DNA from: Climacium dendroides
Taxonomy: Eukaryota; Streptophyta; Bryopsida; Hypnales; Climaciaceae
Direction of reading: 5' to 3'
Assembly (NCBI GenBank): GCA_950106755.1
Contig: OX467087.1
Coordinates: forward strand, 19,224,047 to 19,288,046
Length of the DNA stretch: 64,000 nt
How positions within the stretch are numbered: the stretch's first letter is position 1; the number at the start of each line of letters is the position of its first letter. The notes beneath the pieces were generated by a model that was given only the letters and a program-made list of their open reading frames with translations, was not told where the DNA came from and did no database searches. This document shows positions 11,679-22,752 of this stretch, one piece after another. Made by a program: the position numbers and the translations under genes.

Positions 11679-12112
11679 CTGAAGATAGGCACCAATAATA
11701 GAGTTAGATATAATTTTGAAACGGGTATAAAAAAACATCTAAACTAGAAAGCCTTAAAACTAAAAGTAAATGTGAAGATCATCACCAACAAAGTCAATTA
11801 AAATTTTGGACTAGGCATCTCCACACATGTACATCCAAAATATTGTCTTTCATTTAGGATGCCTTAATCTTTTTGGCAGTACTAGGGCCCTAAATCCTCA
11901 ACCATGGGAGGTGCCTTGGACCCCTAAATCTTCAGAGGTCATCTGGTCCACCCCCGCTAAACCTACTAAAGTCCAACAAAAAATGACCTTTTCACTAATT
12001 TGGCAACAAGTGCCACACTGCAATCGCGTGCGCCACTCGTGTCACCAGCGTTACGAGCGCCACGAGCGCCGCGACTGTCACGAGCGACAAGAGAAAACCT
12101 GTGACATGCCTG

Positions 12113-12178
12113 GACTGAGATTCACATGCCTAGACTGAATCTGACATGCCTGGACTGAATCTCACATGCCTAGACTGA
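12113..12178. repeat. 20-bp direct repeat, about 3.5 copies
   Basis: Units read CATGCCTAGACTGAATCTCA with small changes and lie directly beside the first palindrome. Confidence 0.7.
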
Positions 12179-12192
12179 AATGAACTTGCAAA

Positions 12193-12300
12193 TTTTTTTT
12201 GTGAAATTTCTGGGGTCCTGGGCAGTCGGCCAAGTGGTGCCTCGGATCCGAGGCACTACTTGGCCAACTGCCCAGGACCCCAGAAATTTCACAAAAAAAA
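12193..12300. repeat. 108-bp near-perfect palindrome
   Basis: Centred between 12246 and 12247 on CCTCGGATCCGAGG. The arms begin with a T-run and GTGAAATTTCTGGGGTCC and differ from each other at only about two positions. There is no spacer. Confidence 0.85.
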
Positions 12301-12451
12301 AATCCATTTTAAGAATTACCCTTCCCCCAGGTGCACAAACTCCCTCCTCCCCGGGCGTGCTCATGCAACTTCCTTACGTGTTTTCAAATTCCATCAAGTT
12401 ATCGCAGTCAATTCATAATCGAGGCACCCAATACTCATCTCAGCGTTTCAA

Positions 12452-12617
12452 ACGAGCATGCACTGAAATGAAGTTGCAAATTTTTTTTGGGAAATTTCTG
12501 GGGTCCTCGGCAGTCGGCCAGGTGGTGCCTCGGATCCGAGGCACCACCTGGCCGACTGCCGAGGACCCCAGAAATTTCCCAAAAAAAATTTGCAACTTCA
12601 TTTCAGTGCATGCTCGT
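12452..12617. repeat. 166-bp perfect palindrome with no spacer
   Basis: Both 83-bp arms are identical as reverse complements by eye, including an 8-T/8-A run, and are centred between 12534 and 12535 on GCCTCGGATCCGAGGC. It is clearly related to the 108-bp palindrome 200 bp to the left (shared GAAATTTCTGGGGTCCT and CAGTCGGCCA). Confidence 0.93.
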
Positions 12618-12770
12618 GCCTCCCAAGAAAACTATGCAAGTCCATTTCAATACAGGTGGTGCCTCCAAAAAAATTGTGTAGGTTTGATTTCGGCCAGGTG
12701 GTGCCTCCAATAAAAACATGGTCAACTGCCCAGATTCACCAAAACGGCCCCGACGTCACTGATTTCCCCT

Positions 12771-13466
12771 GGATCCTTGGCGGGCTCCCTCGGTGCAGTC
12801 ATGCACACTGGGTTCCCCGATAGCGTCAACGGTGGACTGAGGTGGATTCGGCCACGTTGCTAGATCCTTGGCGCGCTTCCTCGGTGAAGTCATGCACACT
12901 GGATTTCCCGATAGCGTCAATGGTGAACTCACGTGGATTCGCCCACGTTGCTGGATCCTTGGCACGCTTCCTCGGTGCAGTCATGCACACTGAGTTCCCC
13001 GATAGCGTCAACGGTGGACTGAGGTGGAATCGTCCACATTGCTGGATCCTTGGCGGGCTCCCTCGGTGCAGTCATGCACACTGGGTTCCCTGATAGCGTC
13101 AACGGTGGACTGAGGTGGATTCGGCCACGTTGCTAGATCCTTGGCGCGCTTCCTCGGTGAAGTCATGCACACTGGATTTCCCGATAGCGTCAATGGTGAA
13201 CTCACGTGGATTCGCCCACGTTGCTGGATCCTTGGCGCGCTTCCTCAGTGCAGTCATACACATTGAGTTCCCCGATAGCGTCAACGGTGGACTGAGGTGG
13301 AATCGTCCACATTGCTGGATCCTTGGCAGGCTACCTCGGTGCAGTCATGCACACTGAGTTCCTTGATAGCGTCAACGGTGGACTGACGTGGATTCGCCCA
13401 CGTCGTTGGATCCGAGGCGTGCTTCCTCGGTGAAGTCATGCACACTGGATTCCTAGATAGCCTCAT
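12771..13466. repeat. 91-bp tandem satellite, about 7.6 units, in a 273-bp higher-order pattern
   Basis: Unit starts at 12771, 12862, 12953, 13044, 13135, 13226, 13317 and 13408, all exactly 91 bp apart. Each unit has GATCCTTGGC, CCTCGGTG.AGTCATGCACACTG and GATAGCGTCAA. Units alternate in an A-B-C order (TCGGCCACGTTGCT, TCGCCCACGTTGCT, TCGTCCACATTGCT endings), so triplets resemble each other more than neighbours do. Open reading frames through it on both strands are a by-product of the period. Confidence 0.93.
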
Positions 13467-14741
13467 TGAACGCCCAAGCTAACGCCCAAACGGAACGCCA
13501 GAACTGAACGCCCAAACTTAACGTCCAAACTTTTTTATATGTGATTCCAAATTAGACTGTCGGTTACATTTGCCGCACTTTAGAATTCCGGATCCTGGTT
13601 TCACCAAGGTACACCACCAGGAGGTCCTCAAAATATCACAAGAGATTCAAACTTACGAGAATATGCATTACATTTTAAAAATGAAATCAAGAAGATTGAA
13701 CTGAGCTCCAATAAACGGTGCTTACGTGAATATGTTCAAGAACTTTCACATATTGAATTTTATTTCTACTGGTGCAAATCCGCTCTTCATTTGTCAATCC
13801 TATTTTCTGTATTTTACGGTTTTGAAAGTATATTAACTCTTCAAAGTGTAGGGACTAGTCTTCAAGTCATCCCCATATTACCATCCTGGATACTATGAGA
13901 GATTTTACAAATTTTTGGTTTTCATTAGTCTCTATAGAGCTTTAGTGAAGACACTTTCCAAAAGAGAATTTCTGCATGTTGAAACACTTACCTTGAATGC
14001 TATACAAAATTCAAGTCACCTTCCATGTGATATAAGAAACAGGAACAAAGAGGGGCACAATGAGAACGACACAGAAATTGAAAATGACTCTGTTGCCAAA
14101 GCTTTTCCGAAATTCACTAGCCATGGTACCCAAAACTTTGGTCTTCTGAATTCTAGTACGAAAGTTAGTTTCATTCTTTGGAGGTTTTCCATATAGGAAA
14201 TAACAATAGTATCATTCTCGTATTGACAAAAAGAGTGCAATACTAATGTGGCTGAAATTTGTAAGTGCGTTAGAACTTACAAGCTGCAGATTCTACTTGG
14301 ATTCTACAGGGTGTATTTACAAGGCTATTTTGAAATTGTCAATTGGTCTCTTATAGAAACCCAGTACTGTGTATGTGCATGTCTCCAAGGTCCCTAATTT
14401 TAGCATTTAAAATCTACTCTAGCAAAACCTGACAGTGTTTTTCTTCACAAACGTTGTTCTAGATATTTGAGTTACAGTTGTTTCGAATGAAGTCTCTCTA
14501 TCCTTGAACTTTTGTAGCACATCCACGAACCCTACAGTTCCCTCTTCTAAACTATTAATGTGAATCTCAATATACTTGCATGTGATTGCAATCCTTCCAA
14601 CTTTGTTCCATGAACAAACAAGGAGGCCACATGACTCTACAAGCTTTCCTTAGAGGAGTAGAGTGAAGACAGTTCTTTCACTGGAGTGAAACCAAGGGAC
14701 TCAAATAGTTTTTAAAGAAAACACAAAGATGTTGTGCTTAC

Positions 14742-15090
14742 ATTTGAGATGTCGACTGTGTTCTTCCCACGTCCAAAGCTCAAACTGTCTGCTGAGGCCT
14801 CTCCAACAAGTTGGACATTTTCACCAGGGACATCCTCTTGCCTGACGATACTCCCGCTCTCGAACTGCAGAACTCTACGAAGATCTGGAGACGATGTCTC
14901 CCTGGACTTTGGCGCTCCTCGTATACCTCTTCTCATCCTCGACCGCTTTAGTTCTCTAGCTAAAGAATAGTAAAAGGACCCTCGTCTCTTTCTTCTTTGC
15001 CTGGGCCTCACACAAACAACCTCACTAACCTCGCACCCTACAAGCATGAAGGGAAAATTGAGGGCATTGCCATCGTCGCTCTCAACTATA
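14742..15090 (-). CDS. Probable 5' exon, basic/Arg-rich segment
   Basis: A minus-strand open block ending at the strong donor AAT|GTAAGC (phase 0), which is compatible with the phase-0 acceptor at 11679. It encodes RPRQRRKRRG, a likely nuclear localisation signal, and then a disordered Ser/Glu-rich stretch. The start is uncertain: either an acceptor TATAG near 15090 or a methionine at about 15042. I recognise no family. Its orientation and phase make it the best candidate for the 5' end of the ParB-methyltransferase gene. Confidence 0.4.
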
Positions 15091-16545
15091 CCACAGAACA
15101 GAAAACAACCGGAAGACAATGAAAACTAAAGGAAGCACATGAAGCCTTACACGTTTGGCCAGGCATTCCTATCAATAGCCGCCAAAATTTGAATCTACAA
15201 TGACAACACACATGCGAATTTGCTTCGTTTGTAGGCGCCTTCAGCTGTGAAGGACATCGGCCGTCAAATCCTTTTTAAATAGGTTGGCCCTGACCATAAT
15301 AGGACTGTCAGTACACATGAGGGCACCGCCAATTCCATTAAAATTAAACCCTAACAGGGTGAAACTACTTTCTCAATGCACAACGTTCACTCTGACAAAG
15401 TACTTGTTCTTCCCTCTAATGCTGTGCAAAAGATCCTTATTAGTGTTGCTCTATTCATGAATTGCTCCCCATTGAATGAGCTCTGCTAATTATGGTTGCC
15501 TAGAATTTGAAGGTCTCTTAAACCTTGAATTTAAAATTTGGTTTTGATTTCATGCAATCTACCCCACAATCTATGAAATAAAGTACCAAGTGCCTTCAAT
15601 GTTGTTGGATGAATATAAACGAAGTTCTTAGTGTATCGTGTATGCATTTAGTTGCATAGACAATAATCAGTATTATGATATGGGTATTTTAATTGACTAA
15701 ATCAAAACCTCAAAATTAAGGAGGCGTCCAAGGTGAAAATGTAGTTTAAAAATTAGCTATGTCATCAAATTATGGTAATAAAAAATTTATCTATATTGGC
15801 AATGTTTTTTGTTTAGGAGGTTAGTACCTCATGTTATTAGAGACTAAATTTTCTGTATTGCACATCATCACTAATATTTCGCTGTGCCTTACTTCATGAC
15901 ATCTTCCCAAAAGTAAATTTTGTAGCATCCTAGCATAATTATTAATTTCAAGATATGCCAATCATTAATTTAAGGAATAGAATTTGATGGGTGCAATTAT
16001 GCATATTCATGTCATCCGGTTTTGTGCAAGTTCTTTTTTAAGGAGCGGTTTTAATTACAAAACTAATTTCTATTGAGTGGATTCCAGGATATATTGTCAC
16101 CAAAATTTCTTTGTGATTCATTTTCGCCTCTTCATATCAAGCTATATGTGCTAGTGCTTTTGTAAGGAGCATTTCAATTTTTAAATTAATTAATTTGATT
16201 GGATTCCTAAATGTACTGTTCCCAATATTTATTTGGGAGGCATACTTCTCTGCATCACTATGTTGTTAGAGTGTTCCTTGTGCTTAGCAGTCATGTAAGA
16301 ATTTGAAATGACCTTTGAACTCATTAATTTTCTTCAATCTCAACTGCCATATCGTTTCAAATTATATCAAAGATGTCCCAAATAGGTGTTAAGATTTTGC
16401 TAATTGGTTTTAACATATGATTGCTATAGGACAAACCAAAGATGCACCACTATCATTGAGAACCCATACCTTTTTGTTGTAGAGATCATCTTCTTGGTTG
16501 CTTGGACTTCTCCTTGTTCCTTGACATTCTCCCTTTGCTGCAAAG
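15091..16545. other. Intergenic region between divergent MULE genes
   Basis: AT-rich, no gene found. Diverged direct repeats occur at about 15990-16330 (variants of TTAATT...TTGATTGGATTCC and ATTTCTATTGAGTGGATTCC). It presumably contains the promoters of both outward-reading genes, but no motif is clear enough to call. Confidence 0.5.
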
Positions 16546-19500
16546 ATGGCTTCCATTAGAGTAGACGGTTATGATATACCTGTAGTGTTCCCAATTGTTC
16601 ATGGTGGTCACGCTAGAGTTCCTAGTCACCTTCTGCACGTCCGTTTTAGGTTTGTAGAAATGTCCATCTACGTTGAGGAGGAGAAAATGTCCAAAACTGG
16701 CGAAGTGATTCAATCTGTTCCGGTTGTGAGGTCTGACGATGATGGGACGCATTGTTGGTATCTTGGTCCAGGAAATTACAGGGCATACGGACTTCCACTC
16801 TCCATGCTAGGTGCGTCAACAGAAATCCAAAGTCGACAGTTAGATAATTCTACCGTGAATATGCCAGTCACTACTCACACTATGTCACCCAGTCCGTCGA
16901 CAGATGTTCCAACTGTGCTACATATGCCTTCCAAGCTTCTTGTTGTGAAAGAGGAGAAGTTAGATCCAATCATAGAGTTGTCAAGTGAATCTGAAGGTGA
17001 ATCCCCCAATATTAGTACTCAAAGAGAGGAGGATTCATTCCGCATGGCATCTGTCCAACCCACTATGCTAAAATCCTCATGTAGAATCTTGTCAAGAAGT
17101 CTCTCCAATTCCTCATTCTCACTCCCCTCAACGCCCCATCCTGTTGAAACTAGGGAAAGCATTATGGAGTGTCTGAAGGGACTTGGTAGTATGCAGCGCT
17201 CTCGGAACGAGTTGTCCGCTATGGATTTGAGCACAGTGAAGCACCAAAGAGTTCCATTCCTTCCAACAGTTTACAATGGAGATGTCATCTTCGAATTGCC
17301 TCCTTGTGGGGCATCTTCATCTTCGTCGGGAGCCAAGAACTTGGAGGGAATGGACAAGCGCTACGATGGACATCCATGGTGCAAGCTTGTGACTACCAAT
17401 ATCCAGAACTCCGACAACCTAACATTTCGTAAGTCCTATTGTGCTGGCCATCTTGCTTGTGAGAATGCCAATTGTGAGTACATGAAGAGAGCTTCGAAGA
17501 AAAACGAAACTGAGTGGAGTGGCTACACTGTGTTTCCTTTCGCCCCCGGTGAAGCCCCCCCCAAAGGACTCCACTCTAGTGTGCAAGGTTTGCAAGTTGG
17601 CTCCCCAGTGTCTAGGCGCATGCAAGGCTAGGATATATTTTGTGTATTCTAAAAACCCTGAAATGACGAGGGCGGCTATTCACTTCGGAGAGCATGGCCA
17701 CCCGGTTGCTACAGGCATGTACAGGGACTCTACCACCCTAATACACGGACTCATTGCAGAACAAGTGGCAAAAACACCCACGGCCACTAACTCTGCAATC
17801 ACTCTCTCAGCTAGTAAAGACTTCCTCGGAAGCTATCTATTCCACAATGGAGATGGAGAGAAGCAGATGCTAAAAGCTGACGAAATGGAAGAGGTCATGG
17901 ACCGCTTCCAATACTTGAGTAGTCCAAGTATTCGAAATGTCATCTCTTCTTTCCGCTCAAACAACCGAGGAGGGGTAATTGACAACATCATGACCATGAA
18001 GAAGGAGTCCAAGTTTGAGTTCATACATGACAGCGTCTTCCCAGGTCAAGGCAAAGAGAAGGTTTACATTTTCAAGATGCTCACCGAGGGACCAGGAAGT
18101 GGAGTCGACCTTGTGAAGCGGATGCAACCGGATGGAGACCTGTAGAATGCATGGTTAATGTTTGACCACGTGAAGCGAGTAAAGGAGTGGACCACAATGG
18201 CTTGCCACGTGTATGATACCAACTACAAAAAGGTGATGACGATTGCACTATGCGATATGCAATCCGAAGATACCGAAGTGCAAGTACAGTTTTGGCGGAG
18301 CTTAAACGCGGTTATGCAACGCCACGGAGTACCAAACCCCAACTTCAAGGGATTCATGGCAGATAGTGCCATGGCCAATTGGAATGCAGTGCGGATAGTG
18401 TATGGCACTGGTTTTGCAAATGTTGAAATGGAGAATCGTGAGCGGACATGCTTATTGCATTGGAGTACCTCTCTTCACAAGCACACACAAAAGTACATCA
18501 AAGAAGTATTTCAACAACAACATTTAACTCTGTGCAAGCAATACAAAGATTCAAAGAATATGGATCAAGCAGAGGTCCGTTATCTCGCAATACGGTCTTA
18601 GTGGTTGTCATCTGGTGCGGCCAACGAAGAAGGCTTACATCACCTGGACCATTGGCTTGCTTTCTAGCATTTCAGATACCGTCAATGGGGAGGCTTCATG
18701 GACTTGGTGAGTCAATTTTGTCCGCAAATGTGTTTAGGTGCTTAGGAATCTCTGGCTCACTTTGCATGATGATGTTATTTGTACTTCTTAAAGAACTTTT
18801 TCTTAACTTCTTTTTGTTAATTAAGTTGAACATTTTATTTCTATTTATCAAGAAGTTGGGACGCTTCACACAATAGGAAAACATGCCTTCGATTTGAGAC
18901 ATGAATAGTCCATTGGATGAGGCCTTACCTGTTTTCTAAATGGAAGAGTCTGAATTAAATTTTAATAGGGGCAACAGTTATAGTTCTCTCAAATTTTTTT
19001 GATAAAATATGAGAAATTTTCTCTCTTAGGAAACAAAACTTAGGGGTTCCCTCCCCACCTCCAGTACGTGCCTCGGATCCGAGGCATGTGTCGGAGGTGG
19101 GGAGGGGACCCCCTTCATTCTTTAAACTTGTGTCCCTAAATCTGACTTGATAGTTGCATTTCATAATTGTTTTCAGTTATTTTAGGTTTGGATTTTTAAG
19201 TAGGCTAGATGTGTTGTGTTCGGCGGTAGCAGTAGATTTCTACTATCAGAAGGCAGTACTTGTCTTTCGTCGTATAGAACTATAAAAGTAATGAAAATTA
19301 TTTATGAAGATGCTACTCGTTACAACGGTGGTGAATATTTGTTATTAACTCTGTTATCCCTTTGATTACAAAATTCAGAAATTGAATTTGGAGGAGATGT
19401 TGGATTTGCCATCATGCAATCTATCCGAAACGGTGCATAACAAGTGGCTACAAATGTCCGGGAAGCGAGGCAACAGCTTGTTCGATGCCACATGTGACGA

Positions 19501-20767
19501 CAGTATCCGTGCTTGGATGCAAATGACAAACTACCGTGCATACTTGAAAGGTTCTGCAGCGGGATCAGGACCATCAAAAGGGGAGTTGAGGTTGAGAGCT
19601 GCAAGAAGAAGCGGAGACCCCCAAAAAATTGCACAGGCACTGAACACATTGCCTGGAGCAGAGGACATGGGAACTAGAGTGCCACACTTGGAAGGAGAAG
19701 AAATCTTTGGGAGCACTAAGAGAAAGTTGGATGTGCCCATCGGTGATGAAGGAGACTCACACAGACCAGACAAGATCAATTTTTCCCAACCCCGTGTCAA
19801 AACACGATCCACCACGAATGCTTCTCAATCATCTCTAGACAAAGGTAAGCAAATTCAAGCAAAGACTTCTGGGCATGTGAATGTAGCATTTGAAAGCGAC
19901 TGCGATGCATCCAACTGGCACATTGCTAGAATCAGCCACAAATCCAACGCAAGATGTCAAGCTCAGCAGTCCAGGTCTAACATCAAGTGCATTAGCAAGA
20001 TTGCAAAAGGAAAGAAGGGAACTCCAGCTCCTACTTACCGCGGCAGGAAAGAAGAATATGGTAGTAAGCGAGAGGTGGTGGCTGATTTTTGGTTCTGTTG
20101 GGATGATATTGAGCGATGCGTGAAGGGAACAAAGCGCAAATGGGTTTTAGATTGGCCAGAGGTGCCAGAGTTTTGGCCTGTTCTCTCTGGAACAAACTTA
20201 ACCCGCGAAGAGACCTTGTTGCTGCAACATGCCGGATTTCACCTCCAAGAACAACCAATTCTATCACCACATCGGCTATTCTACATGTCTAAGCTATTCA
20301 AGCCGGTTTTGTATGACAACCCTCCGCCACTAAACTCAGATGTGTATCCAACAGTGAGGAACAACAGAGTAATTCGAAGGATTGCAAATGCGCCTACTCC
20401 CGAGCAACGGAACAAGTGGGAAAGCGCAGGCAATGTTAAAGGACAAATTTTGGGAGTAACACTGCTCCCTTTTCCAGGCCTTGGTGCAATTGTGGAGTTA
20501 GAGACAGGGTCAAACTCTAACAAAAATACATACAGAGTTACAATGGGCCAATTTCCCACATGCACATGCCCAGACTTTGTGAATATGGCAGTTTCTGCAA
20601 TTGGAGGTCGGCAACAGTACGTGAATTGCAAACACTTGTACTATTTGTATAGGTACTTTTGCAAGATGGATGTCAATGAAGACAAATTTATTCATGCACC
20701 AAGCTGTAGCTTCAATGAATTGAAGTTGTTGCTACTTCAGGTTGCCATGATCACACTTCCAGAATAG
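16546..20767 (+). pseudogene. MULE transposase with GCM/WRKY-like finger and SWIM finger, decayed
   Basis: Two exons: 16546-18706 (donor TTG|GTGAGT) and 19379-20767 (acceptor TTCAG), phase 0, about 1183 residues once the frameshift is discounted. Order: an N-terminal unknown region with IIELSSESEGE (SIM-like) near 17000; a Cys/His zinc-binding region (DGHPWCKL ... CAGHLACENANCEY ... CKVCKLAPQC ... HFGEHGHPV), like the GCM/WRKY fingers of MULEs; a MULE DDE core (HVYDTNYKKVMTIALCDM, then GFMADSAMANWNAVRIVYG, then a C.LHW block); and a SWIM finger (CTCPDF ... NCKHLYYLY) near 20570-20650. Damage: one extra C in an 8-C run (17555-17562) shifts the frame, and TAG occurs at 18143, 18599 and 18665. 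Such a protein would cut and rejoin element ends in the nucleus; this copy cannot make a full-length product. Confidence 0.85.
19042..19113. repeat. 72-bp palindrome in the transposase intron
   Basis: Centred between 19077 and 19078 on GCCTCGGATCCGAGGC, the same core as the 12.2- and 12.5-kb palindromes, but with different arms (GGGGTTCCCTCCCCACCTCC against GGAGGTGGGGAGGGGACCCC). A few mismatches lie near the centre. Confidence 0.85.
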
Positions 20768-21110
20768 GCATAGACACGTTTCTGTATGCACTTCAGTTGT
20801 AATGAACTCTTCTTTATATATTACAGTTACAAAATTCTCATGCCAAATTTTCCCATCAAAAGTTCCATCTATATTTCCACTGACGTATCAATTTTGGCCA
20901 ATGCCTTCCCTAAACCCTCTAAAGTTTTTGCTGCTATTTTTAATTGCCCTAAACTTTGCAATACAAAATGTTTTAAATTCCTACTCGTACAGCAACACTA
21001 AGTATCATGAGTGCTGAAAACGGTAAAGAGTTCCCACAGCAATGTTCACAAGACAATATTGCCCAGTTTTCTACAAAAACTGATTCAAAATTTGCATAAA
21101 CATCTATACA
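20768..21110. other. 3' flank of the MULE transposase gene
   Basis: AT-rich with no gene. It would contain the 3' untranslated region of the transposase and leads into the right TIR. Confidence 0.5.
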
Positions 21111-21287
21111 TCCACGGTCATGGGGTACACGGACATAGGTCCCAAATTCACCCTAAACAGCCAAAATAAATCAATTTTTTGAATTTTTTTGGCCAAAAAA
21201 AAAAATGAAAAAAAAATTGGGAAATTTTTGGCTCCATGCTCTTCGCTCACAAGCTCCCCGCTCCAAGCTCGCACGCTAGCGTCGTTG
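21111..21287 (-). repeat. MULE right terminal inverted repeat
   Basis: The reverse complement starts CAACGACGCTAGCGTGCG. It shares GAGCTTGTGAGCG and CCCATGACCGTGGAT with the left end. A/T-run expansions make it about 45 bp longer than the left copy. Confidence 0.8.
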
Positions 21288-21772
21288 GTGAGAGGATACT
21301 CCCTCCTTTTTCCTACAGCGGTGTTGTCTTGGATGTGTTGTTAGTAGATTTAGAGCATAGAGAGGATATTGCACAAGTGGTGAGTCCCCACCCCTTTCTA
21401 GATCAAGGGCGGACCCTCTGAGGGTAAAACAGAGGCAACAAAAACCAGTGACGGAAGGGAGACGGAACTAAGTTCCGGGTGTGTCCGGATCCGGAACGGA
21501 ATCCGGAATGTACTACGTTTCCGGAACAAGATAGGGTAAGTAAAAGAAAGAGGATTAAGTGAGTAGTCACAATCCGGATACTTCTAACTCAATCGATATC
21601 CTACTAGAAGTTCCCTGGAACGATAATTCGTGTCATCTTGCAACCATTTGTCGTTGTAAGGATACTTACGGCTAATTGCGCGTATGACATGGCAATCAAG
21701 AGGACCCCACACAACGCTCACAACCAACTCAATGAAGAGGTGGAAGGCTGAGAGTATGCAGGGCGGGGACGG

Positions 21773-21781
21773 CTTTATATA
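21773..21781 (-). promoter_or_regulatory. Orphan TATA box beside GC minisatellite
   Basis: TATATAAAG on the minus strand, directly downstream (in that sense) of the GC-rich array 21789-21986. The same word precedes the gag-like genes at 42425 and 31059. No intact gene follows it leftwards before the MULE, so it is probably a remnant. Confidence 0.45.
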
Positions 21782-21788
21782 GTGGGAG

Positions 21789-21986
21789 GTGGGGGACGCC
21801 AGGGCGCGGACGCCATCGAGTGGGGGCGCGGACACCACGTGCTAGGGTGCGGACGTCATCGATGTAGGGGCGTGGACGCCATCGAGGGGGACGCGGACGT
21901 GAAGTCAGGGTGTGGACGCCATCGATGTGGGGCGCGGACGCCACGTGCCAGGGCGCGGACGTCATTGCAGTTGGGGCGCGGATGTG
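21789..21986. repeat. GC-rich minisatellite (GCGGACGCCATCGATGT-like units)
   Basis: About eight degenerate units of 20-27 bp built on GGGCGCGGACGCCATCGA; these share the CGGACG word with the larger arrays elsewhere. Confidence 0.8.
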
Positions 21987-22080
21987 TGGGAACAAGGCGG
22001 GAACATGAAATGATGGGGTGGGGATGTGGGAGCACGGGAATCCAGTCTTTAGGTTTTGAAGGGAAATAAGGGGACTAGAG

Positions 22081-22752
22081 CTCCTTACTCCCTATTTTTT
22101 TTCGTTTTTTTGTCAGAAAAGTAGACCGTAAGTAGTTAGGAACCGGATACCGGAATAGAGTTACTTTAGAATAGATAATAGTGTTAACAAAAGTAACCAG
22201 AAACCGGAAACCGAAAACCCGGAAACGACATAGTTAGGTCAAGAGTAGGTCAGAGTGAATTTTATTAGAAACCGGAAACCGGAAGAAAATAAAAGATCGG
22301 AGACCGGAAATGGATGGTAGGCAATCCGGGTGTAATGGATGCCTACCTAGTTCTAGACCACACTTGAGAGCGGGTCTATTTTGTGGAAAACGGTCACCTG
22401 TAATGGTCCTCGGGGAATGAAGCCCTAGAAATAGGAGGGGCAGGTGGCTGAGACCTCCTTTTGCTGGGAAACTACCTTAAAAAGAGATTGGTGAAGAGCA
22501 TTCGCGGTGTACTTATATGTCAGCCAAAAGAGAAGTGTTACGGGCTCAGTTTACAGACTGGATTAAGGACAGATGGGTCTCAAGAGGAGAGTTCGTTTAG
22601 AAGTTCACGCATGAGTGTAGAATTAGAAGTGTACTGGTGAGGCAACTCTTGAGGAGGATCCTTGAGCGGAATAAGAAGATTAGAGTGCTAGTGATTGTGA
22701 GACTCCAAAGAGTGATTCCGGTCACTAAGAGGTTTAGAGGAAACAGTCCACG
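22081..22752. other. Leader of a second gag-like element
   Basis: CCGGA-rich non-coding sequence with repeated ACCGGAAACCGGAA words (22190-22310). No gene. It reads into the gag-like gene starting at 22753. Confidence 0.5.

Larger units (their letters stand above)
11679..14741 (-). other. 3.1-kb intron holding palindromes and a 91-bp satellite
   Basis: Phase-0 intron between the donor at 14741 (AAT|GTAAGC) and the acceptor at 11679. It contains the 20-bp repeat (12113-12178), two palindromes (12193-12300, 12452-12617) and the 91-bp satellite (12771-13466). The part 13467-14741 is AT-rich without a supportable gene. Confidence 0.45.
5759..21287. mobile_element. 15.5-kb Mutator-like element (MULE) carrying two multi-exon genes
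   Basis: Direct 10-bp duplications GTGAGAGGAT lie immediately outside both ends (5749-5758 and 21288-21297). The ends are inverted repeats: GCTAGCGTGCGAGCTTGG at 5766 and its reverse complement ending at 21280; GAGCTTGTGAGCG on both sides; and CCCATGACCGTGGAT further in on both sides (about 5874 and 21111-21126). Long TIRs and a 9-10-bp TSD are the MULE signature, and the element contains a MULE-type transposase gene (16546-20767). The second gene, reading outward to the left (6651-about 15090), encodes ParB-like and methyltransferase-like domains. The flanks belong to one interrupted gag-like element, so the empty site can be rebuilt. Confidence 0.88.
21288..22080 (+). mobile_element. CCGGA-rich gag-like element, right part after the MULE
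   Basis: It begins with the second TSD copy and continues the interrupted element. GGCGGACCCTCTGAGGGTAA at 21409 corresponds to GGCGAACCCTCTGATGGTAA in the coding sense of the 27900-31345 element. No gene is present. The last part (21770-21990) holds a minus-strand TATA box and a GC minisatellite that may belong to a further fragment. Confidence 0.5.

Noticed and set aside
12771..13466. Long open frames on both strands through the 91-bp satellite as coding sequence
   Set aside because: They come from the lack of stops in a repeated unit; frames exist on both strands and there is no conserved protein pattern or start context.
5759..21287. Calling the 15.5-kb element an hAT because its left end begins CAGGGTTG
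   Set aside because: The right end does not end CAACCCTG, the TSD is 10 bp rather than 8, the TIRs are long, and the transposase inside is MULE-type.
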